Origin: JACKFE01 sp050248735
GTDB taxonomy: Bacteria > Nitrospirota > Nitrospiria > Nitrospirales > UBA8639
NCBI GenBank assembly: GCA_050248735.1
Contig: JBFWRU010000014.1
Location: 1-64,000, forward strand
Length of the DNA stretch: 64,000 bases
Reading direction: 5' to 3'
This document shows positions 32,741-41,430 of the stretch, in pieces. Numbering within the stretch: position 1 is the first letter of the stretch; each line of letters begins with the position of its first letter. Below the pieces are notes generated by a model. That model made no database searches. It saw only the letters and a list, made by a program, of their open reading frames with translations, and was not told the DNA's origin. The position numbers were made by a program, and so were the translations under genes.

Positions 32741-33295
32741 ATGCATGGGTTCATCAAAGTGTGGTTTTCTATGACCGTGTGGCTGGGTACGTGTACCCTA
32801 CTGGCAGCCGGGCTTGGGTTATCCATGCCGTACAGCGCATCGGCTCAAGATCTCACGATCTCGGAACAATCCTTTGGGTGTATCCTCGACTGGCCAAAGG
32901 TCAGGAATACCCGTTTCAAGCATGCTGATCCGGAGAAATTGAAGGAGGCGATGCGGATCTTCCGAGACAGTGTGCCGGACCTGGAGTACCCGGTCGGCAC
33001 CATTCTCCAACTGGTTCCGTTTGAAGCCATGGTGAAGCATCCGCGTGAAAAATTCCCCAATACGAACGGCTGGGAATTTTTCTTTCTGGATATCTCCAAG
33101 GAAGGGACGAAGATCGTCGATCGGGGAGAGAATGTGGTGAATCAATCCCAAGGAGTCACGTGTTTAAGTTGTCATCAGCCTGCGGCGAGATATGACTTTG
33201 TCTGTGAAAAGGGACATGGATGTGCGCCCATCCCGTTCGATGATGAAAAGATCGCAGCTATTCAAAAGTCAGACCTTCGCTGTAAGAAGAATTAG
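32741..33295 (+). CDS. Secreted cytochrome with one CxxCH, P460-like
   Basis: The 184-residue protein has a signal peptide (about 1-36, ending YSASAQ). The mature domain contains VGTILQLVPFEAMVKHP, NGWEFFFLDISKEG and a single haem c motif CLSCH (about 145-149) close to the C terminus, followed by extra cysteines in CEKGHGC. A haem c site after a beta-sheet segment of the W-E-F-F-x-L-D type is the pattern of the cytochrome P460 family, some of which oxidise hydroxylamine. The cross-linking Lys cannot be assigned by eye, so the activity is open; a plain c-type cytochrome is the alternative. AGGAGG seven bases upstream fixes the start. There are no operon partners. Confidence 0.65.
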   Translation: MHGFIKVWFSMTVWLGTCTLLAAGLGLSMPYSASAQDLTISEQSFGCILDWPKVRNTRFKHADPEKLKEAMRIFRDSVPDLEYPVGTILQLVPFEAMVKHPREKFPNTNGWEFFFLDISKEGTKIVDRGENVVNQSQGVTCLSCHQPAARYDFVCEKGHGCAPIPFDDEKIAAIQKSDLRCKKN

Positions 33296-33451
33296 GGAGG
33301 GGTATCGAGGTCTTCATTGTGAAGATTCTCGCATTGTATCGATACGGGTTCCAGAGAAGACAAAGGTCCATTCTCTTTACATTGCCTTACGGAGTTTCTT
33401 CGCGATTCAAGGAATCTTAAGGACAGAAGATTTGGAAAATGAAACCAACAA

Positions 33452-34819
33452 CTAGCGTACTGCGACTTCAACCAGGGTTTCGTAATAAATTCGGATTCCC
33501 GTTTCGAATTGGTCGACAGGGATTCGCTCAGCGTCACCATGGATGGAGGTGGCGAGTGCAGTGGCGAGCACCAAGGGGAGGATGCCATAGCATTTGGCCC
33601 CGCGCAGACGAAACATCCTTGAATCGGTTCCGTACGGAATGATCATCGGCACAACAATCGCGTCGGGATGGTGCCGTGTGATGGCGTTGGACAGCGCTCG
33701 AAACATCCCGGTGTCATGAGGCGTGACGACGGACTGACTCGCAGGGTGAATGACCTCAACTTCGATCTCATCGCCCAGCCTGGACTTCACGTCCGCCAGA
33801 AAGGCCTCGGTATTCATGCCGGGCAGCAAACGGGCGTCGAGAGTCGCGACGGCCAGCGAGGGAATCACATTTGCCTTGGGCGGATCGCCCACACCCGACC
33901 GCAGCGAGGTGAGCGAGATCGTGGTCTGCCGGATGGCGTTCGTGAACTGGTTTGGTGTAATTGGGCCGAGCCGGGTCTCGAGTGCGTCAAGGACAGGATT
34001 GGGAACCGTCGTAAACGGCGTACTGAAAAGCCGGGTAAGCGCACGCATCAACTTGTCATTCGGATTCTGATCATGCGGTTGTGAGCCGTGCCCGGCGATG
34101 CCGTGGGCCGTCACACGGAGCCAGAGCGCCCGCTTCTCGGCCACGGAAATGCCGAAGACGAGTTTCCCGTTCACAAAAATCTTGCGACTGCCGAATCCCC
34201 CCTCATCCAGAACATACTCGGGATCGAGTTCCTCGTAATGGTGGTCGAGCAGGTAGCGGGTCCCCATCGTCCCACCGATCTCTTCGTCGTTCACCGCCAT
34301 GAAAATGATATCGCGATCGAGAGAGACCTTTTGCCGGGCCAGCGTCAGAAAGGCGTAGAGTTGCAGCACACCAGTGCCTTTCATGTCGATCGCGCCACGG
34401 CCCCAGATGTGGCCATCTTTGAGTTGGCCGCCAAAGGGATCCATGCCATTCCAGCGACTCGCGTCTGCGGGCACCACATCCATATGGTGAAGCAGCAGAA
34501 TAGGTTTGGCCTTGCCCGTGCCTTTGATCCGGGCGGCAAGATTGATCTTTCCCGGTGCGGCTTCGTATCGCGAAACCGTGAGCCCCTCTTTCTCAAGAGT
34601 TTTCTGAAGGAAGTCGGCAGCCTCGGTGACATCACCCGGCGGATTGGTCGTGTTAAAGCGAAGATACCGCTGCAGAGTTTCCACGGCCTCGCTGACAGTC
34701 GTCTTCCAGTCAACATTCTGTCCCTTGGCTGCTGTCGCGGGTAACAGCAGCAATAACAGGCAGAGCGTGTTAAGAACCAAAGTGATCATCGTATTGGATT
34801 TGTGGGTGTGTATGTTCAT
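33452..34819 (-). CDS. Secreted M20-family zinc peptidase
   Basis: The 455-residue protein has a signal peptide (about 11-33, LVLNTLCLLLLLLPATAAKG). Metal-ligand motifs of the M20/carboxypeptidase G2 group are present: LLLHHMDVVPAD (about 107-118), WGRGAIDMKG (about 138-147), NDEEIGG (about 177-183) with the catalytic Glu pair, and LDEGG further on. A dimerisation domain is inserted at about 235-345. The C-terminal His expected as a ligand is in TSIHGDAERI. It hydrolyses peptides or acylated amino acids in the periplasm. The gene stands alone. Confidence 0.92.
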   Translation of the reverse strand: MNIHTHKSNTMITLVLNTLCLLLLLLPATAAKGQNVDWKTTVSEAVETLQRYLRFNTTNPPGDVTEAADFLQKTLEKEGLTVSRYEAAPGKINLAARIKGTGKAKPILLLHHMDVVPADASRWNGMDPFGGQLKDGHIWGRGAIDMKGTGVLQLYAFLTLARQKVSLDRDIIFMAVNDEEIGGTMGTRYLLDHHYEELDPEYVLDEGGFGSRKIFVNGKLVFGISVAEKRALWLRVTAHGIAGHGSQPHDQNPNDKLMRALTRLFSTPFTTVPNPVLDALETRLGPITPNQFTNAIRQTTISLTSLRSGVGDPPKANVIPSLAVATLDARLLPGMNTEAFLADVKSRLGDEIEVEVIHPASQSVVTPHDTGMFRALSNAITRHHPDAIVVPMIIPYGTDSRMFRLRGAKCYGILPLVLATALATSIHGDAERIPVDQFETGIRIYYETLVEVAVR

Positions 34820-35272
34820 GGTTTCAATTGTAGGGAACTTCCAAAAGTTTATACCATCAGAGATGACGGAAGGCTATCACGATTTATTTTTCACGACAAA
34901 AAAGCTTGATGTTTCTGCGCACGGTCCGTAACAATTGGGCCGTTATTCTGATGGGAAAATTGCGGCCTAGGAGGAGCTGGAGAACTTCTTTGTATCAAGC
35001 CACTATCCTCGTTGCTGGCATCAGCTTGTTTCCCTTTCCAGGAGCCCAGGGATTCCGCGAAATAATAAATTACTTCAATGAAGTGATTGAAGGTAAAATG
35101 GGATTACACTGATCCGCGGAAGTTACCGTGAAAAATACCGCCATAATCATAACCAATTGAAATGCAGACGAATATAACTTATGGTGGCAATACATTGAGT
35201 GCGGGAAATGCGGGTAAAAATTTAAAAATTCGTTTCTTATTCCGATCAATTTGAACATTGTTAGATTTTAAA
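34820..35272. other. Intergenic region before the restriction-modification pair
   Basis: There is no gene. The last 120 bases are AT-rich compared with both sides and may mark the edge of an acquired segment. I found no direct repeat or attachment site by eye. Confidence 0.4.
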
Positions 35273-37300
35273 ATGAGTAACAAAATGCAAAACCTTATCG
35301 TAATCCCTGCGGGAAAGATTTGCGATTACATCGACGGCAAATTCCGGAATGACACACCGGAGGAATACGTCCGCCAGAACATCGAGAAGCGGCTTGTCAA
35401 TGAGCATAAGTATCCGAAAGAGCGGGTCGCAATCGAGTTCACCGTGAATTTAGGCTCTTCAAAACCCCGCGCCGATATAGTCATCTTCACCGCTGACGCG
35501 CCCGAACGCACCCAGGCACACATTAACGTCATCATTGAATGCAAAAAAGAAAGCGTTCTGCCCACCGCAAAGAAAGACGGTGTCGGTCAACTTCAATCCT
35601 ACATGTCGGCCTGCCCCAACTGCGAATGGGGCATGTGGACCAATGGCAAGTACAAAGAGGTATTTCGTAAGACCGTCAATGAAAAGGGTAAAATCGAGTT
35701 CATCGACTTTAACGACATCCCTTCGGCCGACGGCCATTTGGAGGACATCGATCGCCCGAAACGCCACACCCTTAAGAATGCCGTCGAAGACAACCTGCTC
35801 TTCGTCTTCAAGACCTGCCACAATCATATCTACGTCACGGATGGATTGCAGAAGCAGCCCGCCTTCTTCGAACTGCTCAAGGTTATTTTCTGTAAGATCG
35901 AGGACGAACGGAACATCGGTAAGCCGCTGGAATTCTATTCGTCCTCCGGTGAACGCTCCAATCCCGATGGCCAGCTGACCGTCAAGAAACGTATCGCCGC
36001 CATTTTCGAGCAAGTCAAGAAAAAGCACTCGCGCATCTTCGACCGGAACGACGAAATCAAACTGAAGCCTCGTAGTCTGGCCTACATAGTCAGCGAACTC
36101 CAGAAATATTCGCTCCTCAACACGCATATCGACATCAAAGGCAAGGCGTATGAAGAACTCGTTGGCGCGAACCTGCGCGGCGACCGGGGCGAGTTCTTTA
36201 CACCCCGCAATGTTATGCACATGGCCGTTGAGATGTTAGTGCCGACCGCCGATGAAAAAGTTCTCGACCCTTCGTGTGGTACCGGCGGCTTCCTTGTTAT
36301 CGCCATGAACAAGGTCATTCATGCCCTAGAGGAGAGCCTGGTCAAGGAATGGGAACGGCCAAAGTCCAAATGGACGGACGACGAAAAGCGTCTCTTCCAG
36401 CAACGCATTGCCGAAATCGCTCAGTCAAACTTCTTCGGGTTCGACCTCAACCCAGACCTGGTCAAAGCCACTAAGATGAACATGGTCATGAACAACGACG
36501 GCAGCGGCAACATCTTCCAGGCTGATTCGCTTCTGCCGCCGCACGGGTGGGACGCCGATTTCCGCAAGAATTTGGCAAAAGCCCTCGACGTGAAGGAATC
36601 CGCTCTTCGCGGCTCTGACGCCATCGGCTTTTTCGATGTCATCGTCACCAACCCGCCTTTTGGCAGTAAAATCCCGATCAAGGATTCTCATATCCTTGAA
36701 CAGTTCGACCTTGGCCACATCTGGGAGCGCGACAAGACGGACCGTGACCGCTGGACACTGACCAAGCGCCTGCAAGGCTCCGTTCCCCCGGAACAGCTAT
36801 TCATCGAACGGTGTCTGCAATTCCTCAAGCCCGGCGGACGTATGGGCATCGTCTTGCCCGATTCCATCCTCAGTTCACCGGGGCTTGGTTACATCCGGCA
36901 ATGGCTGATCGAGAAAACGCAAATCCTCGGCAGCATTGATCTGCACGAGGATACGTTTCAGCCGCGTAACGGCACCTTTACGTCTGTCTTGTTCCTTCGC
37001 AATAGGACCGAGGAGGAAATCGCCAGGCAGGAGCGGACACGTGAGATGGCCGACTACCCCATCTTCATGGCGATGGTGGACCGTGTCGGCCACGACAAGC
37101 GTGGCAATCCACTCTTCAAGCGTGACAAACAGGGCAACGAAATCCTTGTCCCCGATTTGGAAGTCATCGAGCTTGGCGAGACGGCAGCCGGCACCCGCAC
37201 AGCAAAGATGGAGTCGAAGAAAAAGGTATTGGACGATCAGACGTCGCTTGTGCCGGAAGTTTTTGCAAAGTGGCGCAAGGCGGAGGGTATCGCATGGTAA
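35273..37300 (+). CDS. N6-adenine DNA methylase fused to an HsdR-N-like nuclease domain
   Basis: The 675-residue protein (ATG 35273; TTG 35258 and ATG 35285 are also possible, and no ribosome binding site is clear) begins with an HSDR_N-type PD-(D/E)xK fold: RADIVIF (Asp68) and VIIECKKE (Glu89, Lys91) are intact. After a helical linker (about 170-285) comes an HsdM-like methylase with FFTPRNVMHMAV, motif I VLDPSCGTGGF (about 331-341) and motif IV VTNPPFG (about 456-462). It modifies adenine and may also cut DNA. Its 3' end overlaps the specificity gene by seven bases. No separate HsdR gene is present, so the pair resembles BcgI-like (type IIB) RM:S systems or a reduced type I system. Codon use differs from its neighbours. 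Confidence 0.88.
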   Translation: MSNKMQNLIVIPAGKICDYIDGKFRNDTPEEYVRQNIEKRLVNEHKYPKERVAIEFTVNLGSSKPRADIVIFTADAPERTQAHINVIIECKKESVLPTAKKDGVGQLQSYMSACPNCEWGMWTNGKYKEVFRKTVNEKGKIEFIDFNDIPSADGHLEDIDRPKRHTLKNAVEDNLLFVFKTCHNHIYVTDGLQKQPAFFELLKVIFCKIEDERNIGKPLEFYSSSGERSNPDGQLTVKKRIAAIFEQVKKKHSRIFDRNDEIKLKPRSLAYIVSELQKYSLLNTHIDIKGKAYEELVGANLRGDRGEFFTPRNVMHMAVEMLVPTADEKVLDPSCGTGGFLVIAMNKVIHALEESLVKEWERPKSKWTDDEKRLFQQRIAEIAQSNFFGFDLNPDLVKATKMNMVMNNDGSGNIFQADSLLPPHGWDADFRKNLAKALDVKESALRGSDAIGFFDVIVTNPPFGSKIPIKDSHILEQFDLGHIWERDKTDRDRWTLTKRLQGSVPPEQLFIERCLQFLKPGGRMGIVLPDSILSSPGLGYIRQWLIEKTQILGSIDLHEDTFQPRNGTFTSVLFLRNRTEEEIARQERTREMADYPIFMAMVDRVGHDKRGNPLFKRDKQGNEILVPDLEVIELGETAAGTRTAKMESKKKVLDDQTSLVPEVFAKWRKAEGIAW

Positions 37301-38775
37301 ATTCATCTGTCGAAGCGCTAGTGCTTACACCCGAGCCGATTGAACTTCCCGAAGAGGAATTGCGTTGGTGCAGCGTCAGCCTTCAGGAAGTCATTCAAAG
37401 GGAATCACGCCTGAAGGCGGCCGTTTTCGACATCGAAGGCCGCCACGCGAGGGAAGTTCTTGCAGCGTGTAAGTGGCCGGTGACAAGTGTGGCCGGCGAC
37501 GAGGGTTTGTCGAGGGCTTTCCATTTCCCACGATTCAAAAGGGTTTGGGTCGAACACTCCGAATATCCCATCTATCAACCAGGCCAGATCAACGAGATCA
37601 ATCCTAAACCATCGGGCTACCTATCACTTATCACGCAAACCAATATTGATGATCTCCGGGTGTCAAAAGGGCAGATTCTTATGACTTGCTCAGGGCGTTC
37701 CGGCAGCATTGGACGGACGACATATGTATCCGGAACTTTGCAGGGCAGAATATTCAGCCATGACCTTATCCGCATTGAATGTTTGGAACCCGATACGGGG
37801 GGCTACCTCTACGCCTTCCTGAGCACCAAGACGGGACGCGCACTTGTCAAATCGAACGAATACGGGGCGATGATCCCGCACATCGAACCAGCGCATCTTG
37901 AAACGGTTCCGGTTCCCTCCCCCCCGCTGCTCCTCAAGAAGCAAATCCACGATCTTATTATCCATTCCTATTCTTTGCGGGACGAATCAAACGACCTGCT
38001 TCAAGAAGCAGAGCGGCTTCTATGCGGCGCACTCAAACTGCCGCCGCTAAGGGAACTCCGCCCGCGCACTTTCGACAAAGACGCCGGATTGCCCAACTAT
38101 ACGGTGAATCTCTCCCAAGTAGCCGGACGGCTCGACGCGGGCTATCATGCCCCGATCATCGACGCAATCATGCGCTACCTCAAGAAGGAAGCGGCCGAAA
38201 CCACCACGGTCGGCGACCCACGGATCACCAAGCGTGTTATTCTGCCGGGACGGTTTGCCCGCGTTTATGTGGAAGAGGGGCAAGGTATTCCCTTATTTGG
38301 AGGGAAGCAATTGCTGGAACTCGATCCAGCAAAGAAAAAGTATTTGTCACTTTCCAGACATGGAGAGCGAGTCAGAGGCGAGTTGAAACTCTTCAAGTAC
38401 ATGACACTTATCTCGCGGAGCGGGACAATCGGAAAGGTGGCTTTCACACCAAGCCACTGGGAAAACATGATCGCCAGCGAGGATGTGATTCGTGTGGAGC
38501 CAAGCTGTGTGGACATCGCAGGTTACCTTTATGTGTTTCTTTCCTCGGACTATGGACGTGAACTCATCAAAAGATTCACCTTTGGGTCTGCTGTGCCCCA
38601 TATCGACGATTACCATGTAGCTCAAGTTTCTGTTCCTCTATTGAAAGATCCCAGTGTACAGGCCGAAATCAACCGACTGGCACTTGAAGCCAACGCTAAG
38701 CTCACCCAAGCGTATCATGCTGAGCAAAAAGCGCTAAGGATCACCAACGAAGAAGTCATTCAGAAGAAAAGGTAA
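37294..38775 (+). CDS. DNA-recognition (specificity, S) subunit
   Basis: The start is ATG 37294 with GGAGG about eight bases upstream, giving 493 residues. Two target-recognition domains are present, at about 60-230 and 290-450. Each holds the S-subunit pattern of a strand-rich region ending in G-x-I-(L/x)-(M/I)-(T/S)-x-S-G-(R/T)-x-G (GQILMTCSGRSGSIGR; MTLISRSGTIGKVAF), then IASEDVIRVEP-like and GYLYAFLSTKTGRALVKS / GYLYVFLSSDYGRELIKR. The two half-repeats imply a bipartite target. It works with the upstream nuclease-methylase. Confidence 0.88.
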   Translation: MVNSSVEALVLTPEPIELPEEELRWCSVSLQEVIQRESRLKAAVFDIEGRHAREVLAACKWPVTSVAGDEGLSRAFHFPRFKRVWVEHSEYPIYQPGQINEINPKPSGYLSLITQTNIDDLRVSKGQILMTCSGRSGSIGRTTYVSGTLQGRIFSHDLIRIECLEPDTGGYLYAFLSTKTGRALVKSNEYGAMIPHIEPAHLETVPVPSPPLLLKKQIHDLIIHSYSLRDESNDLLQEAERLLCGALKLPPLRELRPRTFDKDAGLPNYTVNLSQVAGRLDAGYHAPIIDAIMRYLKKEAAETTTVGDPRITKRVILPGRFARVYVEEGQGIPLFGGKQLLELDPAKKKYLSLSRHGERVRGELKLFKYMTLISRSGTIGKVAFTPSHWENMIASEDVIRVEPSCVDIAGYLYVFLSSDYGRELIKRFTFGSAVPHIDDYHVAQVSVPLLKDPSVQAEINRLALEANAKLTQAYHAEQKALRITNEEVIQKKR

Positions 38776-38920
38776 CAAAGCCATGCATCATACACTCGTA
38801 CCTCCCGCGGCTGATGGCAGGCGTTGTTTGAAACCAGGCCCTGATAGGAAATAATTGTGGTCAGGCCTTCCAATGACACATTTACCCTTTCAGATACTCT
38901 GGTGCTGGAATATTGAGACC

Positions 38921-38949
38921 AGCCGCCAGGGGGTAAAACTCTGGCGGCT
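38921..38949 (-). terminator. Terminator copy after the decayed duplicate gene
   Basis: AGCCGCCAG (38921-38929) / CTGGCGGCT (38941-38949) matches the terminator of the intact gene at 40899-40929. The duplicated unit therefore included the terminator. Confidence 0.75.
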
Positions 38950-38978
38950 GTTATTCTTCAATTGGGGAAGATGCTGAT

Positions 38979-39301
38979 TTACCCCGTAATCCAATGCCAG
39001 AATTAGGTATACCAGGGGGTGCCGCCGTCTTCCATGATGGTCTGGACCACAAACGGCATCCGATGGCCTTCTGAATCACCCACATCCATTCGTCTTGCCT
39101 GGTTATCGACCAGAATGAAATTATCCTTGTTGATGGTGGGGGGCCACCATTGCATAGGTTTCTCCGGTCGGCGTGACGAGGGCCTTGGGAGCCAGATGCT
39201 CCTCTTTTTCCAGATTCAGCAGGTTGCCAACCTTCTTTTGTAATTCTTCCAAAGACATCACGGTGCTGCCCAGTTTGGCCTGCAATGGCTTGGGGGTGCT
39301 T
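38979..39301 (-). pseudogene. Decayed duplicate of the 40957-41430 gene
   Basis: The reverse strand encodes LQAKLGSTVMSLEELQKKVGN, LLNLEKEEHLAPKALVTPTG and ETYAMV almost identically to residues 55-101 of the intact protein. An extra C in a C run (six against five, near 39141) shifts the frame. Later sequence still matches (NFILVD, ARRMDVGDSEGHRMPFVVQ, IMEDGGTPWY), with a small deletion, and a TAA replaces the Val-Glu codon pair after TPWY. The signal-peptide half is missing. The rest of 38776-39456 holds no gene. Confidence 0.85.
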
Positions 39302-39456
39302 AATTATTTGTTCCCAACTGAACCTCTCATTTTAAACCAGTATGAAAAGGGAAGTTTCGAAAGCGGTTCATTGACTATCTGGAGGTGCTTTCCCAACAAT
39401 AGACGGGGAAATTGCGTTGAAATTCCTTTCCATTCTTTTTGATTAAGGAACTCACT

Positions 39457-40773
39457 ATGTTGCTAAAATTTCAAAAGAGACGCCAACCACTTATCGTTAA
39501 ACATTCATTACATGCATGTTTTCTTCAACGATCTGTAATGACACTCAAGGGTTGGTTTTTGACTTTGCTCTTGGGAGCCGGCCTGGTTTTGCATTCTTTA
39601 TTGTTACCTGTGACGGCCTTTTCTCAATCGGAAGAGGTGTACCCGGAGGGTGACCAGGAATATTTTAAAGCCCTCCTGGAACTCGAAAAAGATGAGGAGT
39701 ATAAAAAGTTTCTGATGGATAGTGTTTCGTACGCGGGGGATAAGAAAGTGGAGTATATGGATTTTAAAGGTGTGAGGCCCGTTGTCGATGAAGAAGGAAC
39801 CGCGCCTGCCGATGCCGGGACGGATGCCGTCCGATTCAAAAAGCAAACATACGAAGCCATGCGCAACATGGATTGGTTCAGGAAAAACAATTATCAAAAT
39901 TTCATCCGGAATGTGGGTCAGAGTATTTACCCGGTGATCATTGCGAGTGACTATGAACCGGGAAAAGAGGGGGTCGGCAGTACCTATTACCTGTACCGAA
40001 GAGACCGTCCCGTCGAATCGGTCACGCCGACTTCCGTCAGGTATGAGATGGAAAAAATTCTTGCCCACATCCCGATGGGAGTCTTTATATTAATCTCCCC
40101 CTACTTTGACAATGTGGCCAATCGACCCGAGGGATGGAAAGAACCGCTGATTGAATACAAAAAACATGTGGAAACCATTAAAGGACTTTTAGGAAAAAGT
40201 GATATTGGTCAAGCCACATCGATCAGAGTCATGAAGATGCTGGATATGGTGAATGAGTATTTAGGTGACTGTATTGAAAATGGTTCCGGTGATGAGAAGT
40301 CTTATCGTGCGTTTGCTCATCAAATAATCCCTTTCGTTGCAGAGGCCATGAAATCCGCCGTGGAACTGCAGGTACAAGCGGGGTTGAGCGCCATGAGCCA
40401 ATGGAAAAAAGAGTTAGGTCCGCAGGAATGGGACAAACTCCATGTGTTAATTCCCGTTGTGTGGCCCGTGGCCGTCGGGAATCCACGACGACAGATTTTT
40501 GAACATCTCATGACACCTGAACGGGCCAAAACCAACATCTTCGAGGTGCATACAGGATCCCACGATGAGGCCCGAACCACGTTAGGCAGAATCAAAGGCG
40601 ATTCGGTGATGGCCGGCCTGACCTTTGACAAGAACACCCACTTCGGCATGGGCAGTTACTTGCGTTTATCCTCACCAACCGATCTCGTGCAGGGGGCCAC
40701 GAAAGAAGAATTAAAGAAGTACCCTAAAACACAAGAAAATATTCTCCCTCTGAAAACACCTCACAGCGATTAG
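39457..40773 (+). CDS. Exported hypothetical protein
   Basis: The start is ATG 39457, with AAGGA seven bases upstream, giving 438 residues. A hydrophobic signal segment is at about 32-56 (GWFLTLLLGAGLVLHSLLLP), preceded by an unusually long basic N-terminal region; ATG 39538 would give a normal signal peptide but has no ribosome binding site. The mature part is acidic at first (EEVYPEGDQEYFKALLELEKDEEYKKF), then alpha/beta. No family is recognised. Several HxxxxR and conserved-looking aromatic clusters (WDKLHVLIPVVWPVAVGNPRRQ) suggest an enzyme or binding protein rather than a structural one. Confidence 0.75.
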   Translation: MLLKFQKRRQPLIVKHSLHACFLQRSVMTLKGWFLTLLLGAGLVLHSLLLPVTAFSQSEEVYPEGDQEYFKALLELEKDEEYKKFLMDSVSYAGDKKVEYMDFKGVRPVVDEEGTAPADAGTDAVRFKKQTYEAMRNMDWFRKNNYQNFIRNVGQSIYPVIIASDYEPGKEGVGSTYYLYRRDRPVESVTPTSVRYEMEKILAHIPMGVFILISPYFDNVANRPEGWKEPLIEYKKHVETIKGLLGKSDIGQATSIRVMKMLDMVNEYLGDCIENGSGDEKSYRAFAHQIIPFVAEAMKSAVELQVQAGLSAMSQWKKELGPQEWDKLHVLIPVVWPVAVGNPRRQIFEHLMTPERAKTNIFEVHTGSHDEARTTLGRIKGDSVMAGLTFDKNTHFGMGSYLRLSSPTDLVQGATKEELKKYPKTQENILPLKTPHSD

Positions 40774-40898
40774 GAGAAGGGGTTTCGTTCAAATCACGAT
40801 TCGGGGTCAGATTCCGGGACAAGTAGTGCAATACGATTTTTTCATTTTGGAAAAGGCTCTATAACTGGTCATGTATTTTTGGAGGCAAATAATGAAAA

Positions 40899-40929
40899 CA
40901 GCCGCCAGGAAGAAAGTCCCTGGCGGCTG
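40899..40929 (-). terminator. Rho-independent terminator of the lipoprotein/exported protein operon
   Basis: CAGCCGCCAGG (40899-40909) pairs with CCTGGCGGCTG (40919-40929). Read on the minus strand the stem is followed by TTTTCATTATTT. Confidence 0.85.
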
Positions 40930-40956
40930 GTACTCTTTAATTGGTTGAGAGATGTA

Positions 40957-41430
40957 TTATCCGGTAATCCAATGCCAGAATTCGACGTACCAGGGGGTGC
41001 CGCCGTCTTCCATGATCGCTTGGACAACAAACGGCATTCGGTGTCCTTCCGAGTCTCCGACATCCATCCGTCTGGCCTGTCCCTGGCTATCGACCAGGAT
41101 GAAATTGTCCTTGGTGATGGTGGGGGCCACCATTGCATAGGTTTCTCCGGTAGGGGTGACGAGGGCCTTGGGTGCCAGATGCTCCTCCTTTTCCAGGTTC
41201 AGCAGGTTGCCGACCTTCCTCTGTAAGTCCTCCGACGAGATGACTGTTCCTCCCAGCTCAGCCTGCAACGGATCCGGGTTGCCGGTGGTTGCGAGCGTGA
41301 TCAAGGCCTCTGAAGCTTTTCCCATGACGGTGCTTGGCAATTCATTCGCGTAGGCCGGTGCCGCCATTGCGAGTGCCAGCGCTGTCATTATAGCGAGTGT
41401 CGATTGGGTGAATGGATGTGTGACGTTCAT
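40957..41430 (-). CDS. Small exported hypothetical protein
   Basis: The 157-residue protein has a signal peptide (about 1-28, ALALAMAAPAYA then NE). The mature 129 residues include LQRKVGNLLNLEKEEHLAPK and end in WYVEFWHWITG, with a repeated-looking beta segment (AMVAPTITKDNFILVD, HRMPFVVQAIMEDGGTP). No family is recognised. Its ATG overlaps the TGA of the upstream FG-GAP lipoprotein gene, so the two are translated together and probably work together at the cell surface or periplasm. A decayed second copy lies at 38979-39301. Confidence 0.8.
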   Translation of the reverse strand: MNVTHPFTQSTLAIMTALALAMAAPAYANELPSTVMGKASEALITLATTGNPDPLQAELGGTVISSEDLQRKVGNLLNLEKEEHLAPKALVTPTGETYAMVAPTITKDNFILVDSQGQARRMDVGDSEGHRMPFVVQAIMEDGGTPWYVEFWHWITG

